A DNA stretch of 64,000 nucleotides from Flavilitoribacter nigricans DSM 23189 = NBRC 102662 (GTDB taxonomy: Bacteria; Bacteroidota; Bacteroidia; Chitinophagales; Saprospiraceae): the NCBI RefSeq assembly GCF_002646595.1, contig NZ_PDUD01000032.1, positions 1-64,000 of the forward strand, written 5' to 3'. Position numbers and translations under genes: made by a program. Under the pieces are notes generated by a model. It searched no databases. It saw nothing but the letters and a program-made list of their open reading frames with translations, and was not told where the DNA came from. Shown here one piece after another: positions 35,194-44,215 of this stretch (positions within the stretch are counted from its first letter, which is position 1; each line of letters begins with the position of its first letter).

Positions 35194-36087
35194 TTACTGG
35201 ATGACCAGTTTTTCTTTGAAGGTTTCGTTATTGCGTTGGATGACCATGTGATAAAACCCGGCCGGCAGGTTCCGGAATTGCGGGCTGAACAGGGCGTCGG
35301 GAGACTGGAATTGCATCACCCGTACTCCAGCGGCATTGTATAATTCCGCCTGATCGAAGGTACCCTGAATGTTCAGTTGCTGCCCCCGGCCTAGCGGATT
35401 GGGGAAGATGCGGAGGGTATTGGGTTCCTCACCGATATATAGGTTAGCGATAGAGGAATACTCGTACTGGCCGTCGAAGTCCATTTGTTTCAGCCGGAAA
35501 TAGTGCTCACCGGTCGGCAGACCATCTACGGTAAATTCGTAATTCTGGGCTTCTTCGGTCGTACCCACTCCGGCTACAAAGCCGAGGGGTTCCCAGACTT
35601 CTCCGGTCTGGGTGTGTTCAACCATAAAGCCTTCGTTGTTCACTTCGGTTTCTGTCCCCCAGTTCAGGACCGCTTTGCCTTTGTCTTCTTCGGCATCGAA
35701 ATACAGCAGTTTAACGGGGAGGAGCGCCGCTACATCCAGGCCACAGGAGCCGGAAGGAGTGACGATGTCGATCTCATCGAGAAAACGGGTCAGCAGGATA
35801 CAGGGAAATACCGTATTCACCTGCCCCTGGAACTGAACGATCCCGGGGTCGGAAACGGAAAAAGCGACGAGCGGCTGGCCCAGTGCCTCGACACTGTAGG
35901 CGCCTACTTCGGTAGCAGTAATGGTGATGTTATAATTGATAACACAACCGGATCTCCGCAAGGAGCTAAATTCAAGGTCGGTAACCGTAACAGAGGTACC
36001 GGGTGCACCGCATTCGATGGTTTCCTGGGCGTTTAGGGTGGTGCTGAAGAGAAGAGCCAGGAGTAGATTGAAGTAAAAAATTTTCAT
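35194..36087 (-). CDS. Secreted protein with T9SS sorting domain, passenger unknown
   Basis: A 297-residue precursor: signal peptide (1-20, ending LNAQ), a small beta-rich domain with four cysteines (about 25-120), a fibronectin-like domain typical of Bacteroidota T9SS cargo (about 128-205, VKLLYFDAEEDKGKAVLNWGTETEVNNEGF) and a type-A sorting domain (about 212-297, RIFPNPLGRG and final KEKLVIQ). The KLLYFDA/VNNEGF segment is a widespread linker in such proteins, not an enzyme. The N-terminal domain is unfamiliar. Confidence 0.8.
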   Translation of the reverse strand: MKIFYFNLLLALLFSTTLNAQETIECGAPGTSVTVTDLEFSSLRRSGCVINYNITITATEVGAYSVEALGQPLVAFSVSDPGIVQFQGQVNTVFPCILLTRFLDEIDIVTPSGSCGLDVAALLPVKLLYFDAEEDKGKAVLNWGTETEVNNEGFMVEHTQTGEVWEPLGFVAGVGTTEEAQNYEFTVDGLPTGEHYFRLKQMDFDGQYEYSSIANLYIGEEPNTLRIFPNPLGRGQQLNIQGTFDQAELYNAAGVRVMQFQSPDALFSPQFRNLPAGFYHMVIQRNNETFKEKLVIQ

Positions 36088-36324
36088 GGTAATAATTTTA
36101 TGGTTATAACTTGAATGCCAGCGTTGTTCACGGCGATTTACAGGGCTCTTGTTTTTGACTTAAATTGGGTACGGTCTGCCGTATACAGCTTTAACCGACC
36201 ACAGGTGCAACCGTGTTTTACGGCTGAAAGCCCGTGTCGGCTATAGATTTCTTTTTACCTTTACTAAACAGTGCCAATTAGATCCGCGAATACCAATTCA
36301 TTACTAACCACATACCAAATTACT

Positions 36325-39300
36325 ATGCTATCTTTTCGATCAGCTTTTCAACTCCTTCTGGTGATTGCAATGATATTCCAGGCTTCTCCTGCGGAAGCAC
36401 AAAAGAAAAAGGACAAGAATGATGAACAGGCTACAAAGTATTACCTGGACACCTTAGGACTAAACGGTTTGAGATTTCGATCTATAGGGCCCGCCTTAAC
36501 TTCAGGTCGTATTTCAGATTTCGCGGTGCACCCGGCCAGGCCGAGCACCTATTACGTTGCCACTTCTTCCGGGGGGATTTGGAAGACTACTAATGCTGGT
36601 ACTACCTTTCAACCAATTTTTGATCAGGAAAGTTCGTATTCAATTGGATGTATTGTAATAGATCCTAATAATACGAATATTTTATGGGTTGGCACAGGAG
36701 AAAATAACAATCAACGCTCAGTTTCTTACGGAGATGGAGTCTATAAAAGTGAGGATGGTGGAAATAGTTGGAAAAATGTCGGTTTGAAGTCATCTGAGCA
36801 CATCGGAAAGATCATTGTCGACCCCCGAAATTCATCCGTGGTGTACGTCGCAGCCATCGGCCCGCTGTGGAGCTCGGGCGGCGAACGCGGCGTATATAAG
36901 ACCACTGACGGCGGCGAAACCTGGGAGGCCGTACTAACGATCGACGAGCATACCGGCGTTACCGATCTGATCATGGACCCGCGCAATCCGGATGTCCTCT
37001 ACGCAGCGGCTTTTCAACGCCGCCGGCACGTATTCACCTATGTGGGCGGTGGCCCCGGAAGCGATCTGTACAAAAGCGAGGACGGCGGAAAAACCTGGAA
37101 AAAAGCCAATCGGGGATTACCCTCGGGAGATAAGGGAAGGATCGGTCTGGCCATCTCACCCGCCGATCCCGAAGTACTGTACGCTCTGGTCGAAGCTCAG
37201 GATGGTAAAGGCGGCTTCTACCGGTCGACCAACCGGGGTGCCAGTTGGGAAAGAAGGAGCGGCCATACCACCAGTGGTAATTACTACGTGGAGATCGTTC
37301 CGCATCCGACCGACCCGGATATCATTTACAGCATGGATACCTGGCTGCAGTGGAGCACGGACGGCGGCCGCAGTTTCGAAATGGTAAACGAGCAGTACAA
37401 ACACGTCGACAACCACTGTATGTGGATAGATCCGGCGGATACGGATCACTATCTGGTCGGTTGCGACGGCGGGATCTACGAATCCTGGGATGCGGCCGAG
37501 ACCTGGGATTACAAGGCCAATCTGCCCATCACCCAATTTTATAAAGTGGCAGTGGATAATTCCCAGCCCTTCTACTATGTCTACGGAGGTACCCAGGACA
37601 ACTTCAGTATGGGCGGACCTTCCCGTACCCGTAGCCGTAATGGTATTCCCAATTCGGACTGGTTCATTACCAACGGAGGGGATGGTTTCGAATCCCAGGT
37701 GGAACCCGATAATCCCAATGTAGTGTACGCCCAGTCCCAGTACGGCAATCTCGTGCGCTTTGACCGGGCCAGTGGGGAGAGCATGGGTATTCAGCCCCAG
37801 CCGCGGGACGGCGAAGAAGAATACCGCTGGAACTGGGATGCTCCCCTGGCGGTTTCCACCCACCAACCGACCCGGGTCTATTTTGCCGCAAATAAATTGT
37901 TTAAAAGCGACGACCGGGGCAATACCTGGCAGGTGATCAGTGAGGATCTGACCCGCCAGGTGGACCGCAATACCCTGAAGGTAATGGGCCGGGTGCAGAG
38001 TATCGACGCAGTGGCCAAGAACCGTTCCACTTCGCCCTACGGCACGATTGTGGCGTTTTCGGAAAGTCCGGTCAATCCGAACCTGCTGTGGGTGGGAACG
38101 GACGACGGACTGATCCAGATGACCGGCGACGGTGGAAATTCCTGGACAACCATTGATGCCAACCGCATCGCCGGGGTGCCGGAAAGGACCTACGTCAATG
38201 CCGTACTCGCCTCCCAACACGATGAAAATGTAGTGTACGCGGTTTTCAACCACCATAAATACGGTGACTTTACACCTTATGTATATAAGAGCACCGATAA
38301 GGGAAAAAGCTGGACGGCTATTGCTGCGGGCCTGCCGGAGCGGGGATCGGCCTATACGATCGCCGAAGATCATGTCGACCCGGATCTGTTGTTCCTGGGG
38401 ACGGAATTCAGTTGCTTTTTCTCCAACAACGGCGGTAGCAACTGGAAGAAACTAAGTGCCGGTCTGCCGCCGATCGCCGTGCGGGATATCGCGATCCAGG
38501 AGCGGGAAAACGATCTGGTACTGGCTACCTTCGGCCGGGGTTTTTACGTAATGGATGATTATTCGCCCCTGCGGCATCTGGACCGGGAAGCGCTGACGGC
38601 GGAAGCCAGTATTCTGCCGGTCAAAGATGGCCTGCTGTTTATCGAGAGTACTCCATTGGGTTTAAGGGGTAACGGCTTTCTGGGGCACAGTCACTTCAGT
38701 ACGCCCAACCCACCAGTAGGGGCCACTTTCACCTATTATATAAAGGAAGGCCACGAAAGCCTGGCGGACCAGCGGCAAAAACGCGAACGCGAACTGATCA
38801 AAGCGGGAAAAGATGTGACGTACCCCACTTACGAAGAACTGCTGGCCGAAGAGCGGGAAGAATCTCCGTATCTGGAATTTACCATTCGCGATCTGGACGG
38901 CAATATCATCCGCAAGTTGAATACCAGCCTGCGCAAAGGCGTACAGCGGATCGTCTGGGACGGCCGTTATCCGAGTTTGCGACCGGTAAGTCTGCGGTCC
39001 TCCGGATTTGATAATCCCTTTGCCAACGAGGATGTCGGCATTCTGGCGGTACCCGGGCCCTACACGGTTTCCCTATCCCGCAGTGTCAACGGCAAAATGG
39101 AAGAACTGGTAGCTCCCATGGAGTTCAAGCTGAAGACCCTCGGCGGGGAAACCCTGCCGGCGAAAGATCGCGATGCTTTGGCCGCATTCCAGCGGGAAGC
39201 ACACGAATTGCAACGGGCCCTGAGCGGAGCTACCCAAATGATGAGCGACATCAACAACCGCATGCGGTATATTGAAAAAGCCATTCAGTCCGCACCGGCA

Positions 39301-39642
39301 GCAACGGCCGATCTGATGGCCGATTACCGGGCATTGGAACAGAAAATGTATACGCTGCGGCAGGATTTTTACGGCGACCGCCTGGCCGGCCGTCTGGACA
39401 AAGGTACCCAGGCCACGCTTACCAGTCGGCTGAACGGCCTGGTTTACGATATGTGGAATTCGACTTCGGCACCTACTGCCACCCAGCGGGAGGCTTTCCG
39501 ACTGGCCAGCGCGGCTTTCCGTCCGCTGCTGCAGCGGGTACAGGATATTATGGATAAAGATGTGCGGGCACTCGAAGAAAAGCTCGAAAAAGCCGGCGCT
39601 CCCTACACGCCCGGCCGGGAAGTGGAATGGGGCAAAAACTGA
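36325..39642 (+). CDS. Large secreted sortilin/VPS10-like beta-propeller protein
   Basis: A 1105-residue precursor starting at ATG 36325 (clean signal peptide ending AEAQ); an in-frame GTG at 36271 is rejected. At least six Asp-box repeats of the type YKSEDGGNSWKNVG occur between about residues 75 and 760, giving one or two large BNR/sortilin-like propellers of the glycosyl-hydrolase-like family common in Bacteroidota. A C-terminal part (about 800-1105) has an Ig-like segment and a helical region. No catalytic residues are evident and no T9SS domain is present. The first 520 bp are AT-rich (39 G/C of 120 at 36601-36720) and switch abruptly to GC-rich DNA (40 of 60 at 36841-36900). Confidence 0.85.
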   Translation: MLSFRSAFQLLLVIAMIFQASPAEAQKKKDKNDEQATKYYLDTLGLNGLRFRSIGPALTSGRISDFAVHPARPSTYYVATSSGGIWKTTNAGTTFQPIFDQESSYSIGCIVIDPNNTNILWVGTGENNNQRSVSYGDGVYKSEDGGNSWKNVGLKSSEHIGKIIVDPRNSSVVYVAAIGPLWSSGGERGVYKTTDGGETWEAVLTIDEHTGVTDLIMDPRNPDVLYAAAFQRRRHVFTYVGGGPGSDLYKSEDGGKTWKKANRGLPSGDKGRIGLAISPADPEVLYALVEAQDGKGGFYRSTNRGASWERRSGHTTSGNYYVEIVPHPTDPDIIYSMDTWLQWSTDGGRSFEMVNEQYKHVDNHCMWIDPADTDHYLVGCDGGIYESWDAAETWDYKANLPITQFYKVAVDNSQPFYYVYGGTQDNFSMGGPSRTRSRNGIPNSDWFITNGGDGFESQVEPDNPNVVYAQSQYGNLVRFDRASGESMGIQPQPRDGEEEYRWNWDAPLAVSTHQPTRVYFAANKLFKSDDRGNTWQVISEDLTRQVDRNTLKVMGRVQSIDAVAKNRSTSPYGTIVAFSESPVNPNLLWVGTDDGLIQMTGDGGNSWTTIDANRIAGVPERTYVNAVLASQHDENVVYAVFNHHKYGDFTPYVYKSTDKGKSWTAIAAGLPERGSAYTIAEDHVDPDLLFLGTEFSCFFSNNGGSNWKKLSAGLPPIAVRDIAIQERENDLVLATFGRGFYVMDDYSPLRHLDREALTAEASILPVKDGLLFIESTPLGLRGNGFLGHSHFSTPNPPVGATFTYYIKEGHESLADQRQKRERELIKAGKDVTYPTYEELLAEEREESPYLEFTIRDLDGNIIRKLNTSLRKGVQRIVWDGRYPSLRPVSLRSSGFDNPFANEDVGILAVPGPYTVSLSRSVNGKMEELVAPMEFKLKTLGGETLPAKDRDALAAFQREAHELQRALSGATQMMSDINNRMRYIEKAIQSAPAATADLMADYRALEQKMYTLRQDFYGDRLAGRLDKGTQATLTSRLNGLVYDMWNSTSAPTATQREAFRLASAAFRPLLQRVQDIMDKDVRALEEKLEKAGAPYTPGREVEWGKN

Positions 39643-39647
39643 TCTGT

Positions 39648-39690
39648 AGCGCCCGGTAGCCCGCACGCTTAGCTTGCGCTACCGGGCGCT
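39648..39690. repeat. REP-like palindrome
   Basis: AGCGCCCGGTAGC (39648-39660) and GCTACCGGGCGCT (39678-39690) are perfect 13-bp arms around 17 nt, between two same-strand genes. There is no T-run, so it is more REP-like than a terminator. Confidence 0.6.
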
Positions 39691-39744
39691 CAACATTGGA
39701 CCAAAACCTTTTTGAACCTGATTATAACAAAACACAACTCTTTA

Positions 39745-42306
39745 ATGCAACGAATCTTAACACTCCTACTAGTTTTAAGCTGGCTGGGTTTATCGGCTCA
39801 GTCCGTAGATCTGACCTACTATCTGCCCGATATTGACTACGATCCGGAGATACCGACACCGGAGTCATTTCTGGGTTATCAGATCGGATCCTGGCACATC
39901 AGCCACGATCAGCAACTCATGTATATGCGTCACCTGGCGGAACTTTCGCCCCGGATGAGCTTGCGTCAGCACGCCCGTACCTACGAGGGACGCCCACTCG
40001 TTCATATCATCGTGACCAGCGAGGCCAATCAGGCCCGACTGGATGAAATTCAGGCGGAACACGTCGCGCTCAGCGATCCGGAACAATCCGGTCGACTGGA
40101 CACGGAAGACATGCCGACGGTGATCTACCAGGGATTCAGCATCCACGGGAACGAGCCCAGTGGAGCCAACGCCGCGCCGCTGGTAGCCTATTATCTCGCG
40201 GCCGCTCGGGGGGCGGAGATCGAAGCCCTGCTCGATGATCTGGTGATCATTTTTGATCCCAGTTTTAATCCGGACGGCCTCACCCGTTTCTCGACCTGGG
40301 CCAATATGCACAAGAATGAAAATCTCACTTCGGATTCCAACGATCGCGAGTACGACGAGGCCTGGCCCGGCGGGCGGACAAACCACTATTGGTTCGACAT
40401 TAACCGCGACTGGTTGCCGGTACAGCATCCGGAAAGCCGGGGACGCATCCAGACTTTCCACGACTGGAAGCCGAACATCCTGACGGACCACCACGAAATG
40501 GGTTCCAATTCTACCTTTTTCTTCATGCCCGGAGAACCCACGCGGGTACACCCCCTGACGCCCAAGATGAACCAGGAGCTGACCGGCAAAATTGCCGACT
40601 ACCACGCTGAGGCGCTGGATGAGATCGGGTCCCTTTATTACAGTGGCGAAGGATACGATGATTTCTACTACGGAAAAGGCTCTACCTATCCCGACGCCAA
40701 CGGCTGTATCGGTATCCTGTTCGAGCAGGCCAGTAGCCGGGGGCACCTGCAGGAAACGGACAACGGTCTGCTGAGTTTCCCCTATACCATCCGGAATCAG
40801 GTAACCACTGCACTGAGCACCCAGCGGGCTGCGGTGGGCTTGCGCCAGGATCTGCTTAATTTTCAACGTGATTTCTATCGCCAGTCGATGGACGATGCCC
40901 GGGGAGACCGGGTGAAGTCCTACGTTTTCGGCGATGCCAATGATGCTTCCCGCACCCAGCACTTGCTGGAGATCCTGCGGCGTCACCGGATCGATGTCTA
41001 TAAACTGGACGGCGACCTGAGCCTGGACGGTAAACCCTTTGCCGCCGAAAGCAGTTATGTCGTGCCGGTGGAGCAAACCCAGTACCGGCTGATCAAAGCG
41101 ATGTTTGAGACCCGTACCAGCTTTGAAGACAGCCTGTTCTACGATGTTTCCGCCTGGACACTGCCCATGGCCTTCAATATTCCCTACGCGGAGACCGGCC
41201 GCAGAGATATTCAGGGAGAGCAGGTTACCGGATTGATGGATGCCAATGAACCGGCTGTACCGCAGCAAAGCAATTACGCTTATCTGGTAGACTGGGACGA
41301 TTATTACGCACCGAAGGCGGTATACCGCTTGCTGAAAGCCGGCCTGCGCGCCAAGGTTGCCTCCCGTCCTCTGGAACTGGAAGGTGAGCGTTACCCGGAA
41401 GGTACGGTTATGGTGCCGGCACGAAATCAGGACATGTCCGGCGATGAGATCTATGAGTTGATCAGATCGGTCAGTCAGTCAACCGGAGTGGAGATCACCG
41501 CGGTGGCTACGGGATATTCTCCTGTAGGTCCGGACCTGGGGAGTAACGATTTTGAACCTCTGGAGTTGCCCAAGGTCTTACTGGCTGTAGGGGAGGGCGT
41601 TTCCAGCTACGATGCGGGAGAAGTCTGGCACCTTTTTGACCAGCGCTACGGCATGGTGACCAGTAAAGTGGATATCTCCAGCCTGTCCCGGGTCGATATC
41701 TGGCAATATAATGTTATCGTACTGCCCAACGGTTCCTACAGTCGCATCAATAGTGTAGCGTCGACCATTAAGCGCTGGCTGCAGGACGGTGGTACCCTGA
41801 TCACCATGGACCGCTCGGCCCAGTGGGCCGCCCAGAATGATCTGGCCAGCTTGAAAGTACGCAAACCCACGGATGAGAAAGATGATGATAAAACGCGCCG
41901 GCCCTACGCAAAAGCCAATCGGGACCGCGGAGGTAAAGTGATCGGAGGGGCCATTTTTGCCATTGAGGCGGACCTCACCCATCCGGTGTTTTACGGTTAC
42001 CACCAGGAAGAGATCCCGGTGTTTAAGCGGGGGACGATTTTCTTCGAGCCTTCTAACAATGTCTACGCGACCCCCGCGATTTACCGCGATAAACCACTGC
42101 TGAGCGGTTACCTGAACAAGATCTACGAAGGTAAGATCGACGGTTCGGCTGCTGTAGTGGTGAGTGGGGTAGGACGCGGACGGACGATCTCTATGACTTT
42201 CAATCCCAACTTCCGGGCTTTCTGGTACGGAACGAACCGAATCTTTCTGAATAGCGTTTTCTTCGGTTCTACCATCAGTGGCGGCACCGTGGAGACGGAG
42301 GATTAA
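39745..42306 (+). CDS. Secreted M14-family zinc carboxypeptidase
   Basis: An 853-residue precursor starting at ATG 39745 (TTG at 39712 rejected because it lengthens the signal peptide). Signal peptide ends GLSAQ. The M14 domain (about 40-390) has zinc ligands H134 and E137 (IHGNEPSG), H249 or H250 (TDHHEMG) and catalytic E327 (LFEQASSRGH). The remainder (about 400-853) includes a class-I amidotransferase-like fold (LPKVLLAVGEGVSSYDAGEVW), common in large Bacteroidota M14 proteins. It is probably periplasmic or surface-exposed and digests peptides. Confidence 0.88.
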   Translation: MQRILTLLLVLSWLGLSAQSVDLTYYLPDIDYDPEIPTPESFLGYQIGSWHISHDQQLMYMRHLAELSPRMSLRQHARTYEGRPLVHIIVTSEANQARLDEIQAEHVALSDPEQSGRLDTEDMPTVIYQGFSIHGNEPSGANAAPLVAYYLAAARGAEIEALLDDLVIIFDPSFNPDGLTRFSTWANMHKNENLTSDSNDREYDEAWPGGRTNHYWFDINRDWLPVQHPESRGRIQTFHDWKPNILTDHHEMGSNSTFFFMPGEPTRVHPLTPKMNQELTGKIADYHAEALDEIGSLYYSGEGYDDFYYGKGSTYPDANGCIGILFEQASSRGHLQETDNGLLSFPYTIRNQVTTALSTQRAAVGLRQDLLNFQRDFYRQSMDDARGDRVKSYVFGDANDASRTQHLLEILRRHRIDVYKLDGDLSLDGKPFAAESSYVVPVEQTQYRLIKAMFETRTSFEDSLFYDVSAWTLPMAFNIPYAETGRRDIQGEQVTGLMDANEPAVPQQSNYAYLVDWDDYYAPKAVYRLLKAGLRAKVASRPLELEGERYPEGTVMVPARNQDMSGDEIYELIRSVSQSTGVEITAVATGYSPVGPDLGSNDFEPLELPKVLLAVGEGVSSYDAGEVWHLFDQRYGMVTSKVDISSLSRVDIWQYNVIVLPNGSYSRINSVASTIKRWLQDGGTLITMDRSAQWAAQNDLASLKVRKPTDEKDDDKTRRPYAKANRDRGGKVIGGAIFAIEADLTHPVFYGYHQEEIPVFKRGTIFFEPSNNVYATPAIYRDKPLLSGYLNKIYEGKIDGSAAVVVSGVGRGRTISMTFNPNFRAFWYGTNRIFLNSVFFGSTISGGTVETED

Positions 42307-42385
42307 TGAGCTGATCATCAGTAGTTTCGTATTCTCCGGATAGGAGGCTGAGGCTAATTCCCGGAGTTTGACGAAGCATGAAACG

Positions 42386-42430
42386 GAGAAGGCGCGGATG
42401 GTAGGTACCACCCGCGCCTTCTCTAATTTT
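42386..42430 (+). terminator. Terminator after peptidase gene
   Basis: GAGAAGGCGCGG and CCGCGCCTTCTC form a perfect 12-bp stem, followed by TAATTTT. Confidence 0.8.
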
Positions 42431-42530
42431 ATCCTTAGCTTATGCCGTAGGGAAACTGCTGATAATCGAATTTTGGTCCGCCCGTGAAAGCTTACCTGAA
42501 AAAAGGTCCGGAGAATTGATCCTCCATAAA

Positions 42531-42797
42531 TCAGGCTAGGTAAACAATTTTAGGTAGATTTTGTTTATATTTATAGATATGTTCCTCTTTTTCAATGCTT
42601 TTTGCTCCTGGAACCAAATTTAGGAGATGGCGTCGGCCACGATGCCCTTGATGTAAGGTCATTCCACTCATCTTTTTGAAAAAAGCCGGAAAGGAATTAT
42701 AAAGTTGACGGGCAGCACATTTGGGTAACTGCTTCTCTATCGAGCTTATTCGATACGGATGGTCAGCTATTTTCCTTTGGGAGCAACAATCAAACAC
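42531..42797 (-). pseudogene. Possible remnant of an AraC-type regulator
   Basis: An 88-codon minus-strand frame carries NSFPAFFKKMSGMTLHQ, which matches the last helix-turn-helix of AraC/XylS regulators (usual form: a YFS.FKK..GMTP.Y pattern). The expected first helix-turn-helix is absent, upstream sequence is in another frame, and the tail does not match. It reads like a decayed 3' end. Apart from this, 42431-42830 holds only AT-rich DNA. The call is weak. Confidence 0.3.
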
Positions 42798-42830
42798 CCA
42801 ATTTTTTTTAACAGATAAATTTTTTCCATT

Positions 42831-42977
42831 ATGAAAAGTAGTATGAAAGTAAGAGTGATAAAGGAAAATGCCAACCGCGTAACCATTAAACTGATTATGG
42901 CCAATGCGAAAATGCCGGTACCCCGTGACGAATTTGAGAAGCGGGTAAAGGATGGTGTTTACGAAGTGGTCAACTAA
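42831..42977 (+). CDS. Small basic protein, 48 residues
   Basis: A short frame ATG 42831 to TAA 42977. The peptide has a strand-like start (MKVRVIKENANRVTIKL), a central PVPRDEF turn and a C-terminal VKDGVYEVVN, a shape consistent with a small alpha/beta fold. It is convergent with the receiver-like gene (20 bp between stops) at the edge of the signalling island. Upstream TTCCTTTG (42772-42779) is a near -7 box. No family recognised. Confidence 0.5.
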   Translation: MKSSMKVRVIKENANRVTIKLIMANAKMPVPRDEFEKRVKDGVYEVVN

Positions 42978-42997
42978 TACCGGCCGACTTATAACTA

Positions 42998-43561
42998 TTA
43001 AGAAATAAAGTTTCCAATAATTTTATGGCGATTGAAAACCATCCTGGACAATTCTTCCAGGGTGAACGAATTTAGCGGACGCAGTGCCTGCTTGAGCAAA
43101 GATTCAAATTTTTGAAGTAACAGATTTTTCTGTTTTATCCTTTTCTGGCAGTTTCTTTCCTGCTCCACGGTCTCCGCACTATTGTTGTAAACCGATTGAA
43201 TCACGGCACCGGACTGATCCAGATGACTCCGACCAATAATGGCCCGGACGGACCAGGAAGAAGATTCTTTTGACAAGAAACCATTCTCCATTTCCGGACA
43301 GTCCGTGATCAGGATAAAAGGCAAATAGGGCATCGTAATACGAAGCCTGATATTTGCCTTTTGTGCTTGGTTGTGGGGTAACTGGTGGTCACAGATCACC
43401 ATATGGTAATCCAGCCACCCGATCCGTTTTTTCAGATTTGCTTCATTGCGGGCAACTACGTATAGACTATTGGGAGCAAAGCTCCGAATTTTTGATTTTA
43501 CAGTTTCAATATCTTTGCTATTGCTACTGATAATTAATATAGACAAGGGTTGATCAATCAT
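42998..43561 (-). CDS. Receiver-like protein without acidic pair
   Basis: A 187-residue protein. Residues 5-120 follow the receiver-domain pattern with a possible phosphoacceptor D58 in MVICDHQLPH and a T in ILITDC. The usual Asp/Glu metal-binding pair is replaced by Ser-Ser (ILIISSNSKD). This suggests an atypical receiver that works without normal phosphorylation. The C-terminal part (about 128-187) is helical and coiled-coil-like. There is no output domain. It is followed upstream on the same strand by the region-4-only protein gene, so both may belong to one regulatory unit. Confidence 0.65.
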   Translation of the reverse strand: MIDQPLSILIISSNSKDIETVKSKIRSFAPNSLYVVARNEANLKKRIGWLDYHMVICDHQLPHNQAQKANIRLRITMPYLPFILITDCPEMENGFLSKESSSWSVRAIIGRSHLDQSGAVIQSVYNNSAETVEQERNCQKRIKQKNLLLQKFESLLKQALRPLNSFTLEELSRMVFNRHKIIGNFIS

Positions 43562-43716
43562 TTCTTTATGGTTTAAGGGATAAGAGGCATCTCCGGTACA
43601 ATATCGTCCGGAGATGCGTTCTCAGGGTCTACAGGGTTATAATTTGGCTAAACAGTACTTGATGCCTTTAGAGAACAGAGGTATGGAAAGGCAACTACTT
43701 GTTAGAGCTGAGTTTA

Positions 43717-43950
43717 TTATTGGTAGTATTTTTGAATTAACTTTCTAGCTTCCTGTTTGGTAGCGTTCAGCTTATTTTTTACAATGGGTTCGGAAATATT
43801 TAGTGCTTTGGCAATGTCCCGGGGGGAATACCCGCGGTAATGCATTAACATGATGCGACTCTGTTCATCTCCGAGCTGCTTAAAAATCTTTTCCAGGATT
43901 TGAAACCTGAGTTGCGCCCTTTCAGAAAGAGAATTGGTTATCGGTTTCAT
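43717..43950 (-). CDS. Sigma-70 region 4-like HTH protein (stand-alone)
   Basis: A 77-residue protein consisting only of a sigma region 4-type helix-turn-helix: RFQILEKIFKQLGDEQSRIMLMHYRGYSPRDIAKALNISEPIVKNKL, then a basic helix. ECF factors have region 2 ahead of this; here it is absent, and no frame upstream supplies it. It could be a LuxR/region-4-type DNA-binding regulator or a modulator of RNA polymerase. It is divergent from the PAS gene at 44216 and faces the shared upstream module. Confidence 0.65.
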   Translation of the reverse strand: MKPITNSLSERAQLRFQILEKIFKQLGDEQSRIMLMHYRGYSPRDIAKALNISEPIVKNKLNATKQEARKLIQKYYQ

Positions 43951-44030
43951 TATTAAATCCGGTTTTCGCGATTTTAAAAAATACTTATCACTATATAGTA
44001 CTTCAAAAACCAGTCCAACTTTTTAACCAC

Positions 44031-44112
44031 TGATAATCAGTAGTTTACGGGTTAAATAAAAATATTTTTATTAAATATAATAATCCCTGTTTGTCAATTT
44101 TATTATATTTAA
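44031..44112. promoter_or_regulatory. Shared upstream module, copy A
   Basis: TGATAATCAGT (44031-44041) is followed 24 bp later by a 20-mer, TTTTATTAAATATAATAATC (44066-44085), that recurs with one change before the CheB-CheR gene. Here a perfect 13-bp inverted repeat TTAAATATAATAA / TTATTATATTTAA (44071-44083, 44100-44112) is superimposed. It lies between the region-4 gene and the PAS gene. Confidence 0.5.
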
Positions 44113-44164
44113 AACAAATGCGCCACTCATTTGAAAATCAGTAGAAAAAAAGCGACAGAGATCG

Positions 44165-44172
44165 TATTTTTG
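44165..44172 (+). promoter_or_regulatory. -7 box TATTTTTG for the PAS-protein gene
   Basis: Exact TAnnTTTG match 43 bp before the ATG at 44216. Confidence 0.5.
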
Positions 44173-44215
44173 TGCCTGGAAATTATGGTCAATCTCGAAT
44201 AAGCTGAGCTGGTAA

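Noticed and set aside
37156-38373. 405-codon open frame antisense to the sortilin-like gene
   Set aside because: Composition is that of a shadow frame and no family motif is visible; it is confined to the GC-rich part of the real gene.
39865-41268. 467-codon open frame antisense to the M14 peptidase
   Set aside because: The sense strand carries intact catalytic motifs; the antisense product has none.
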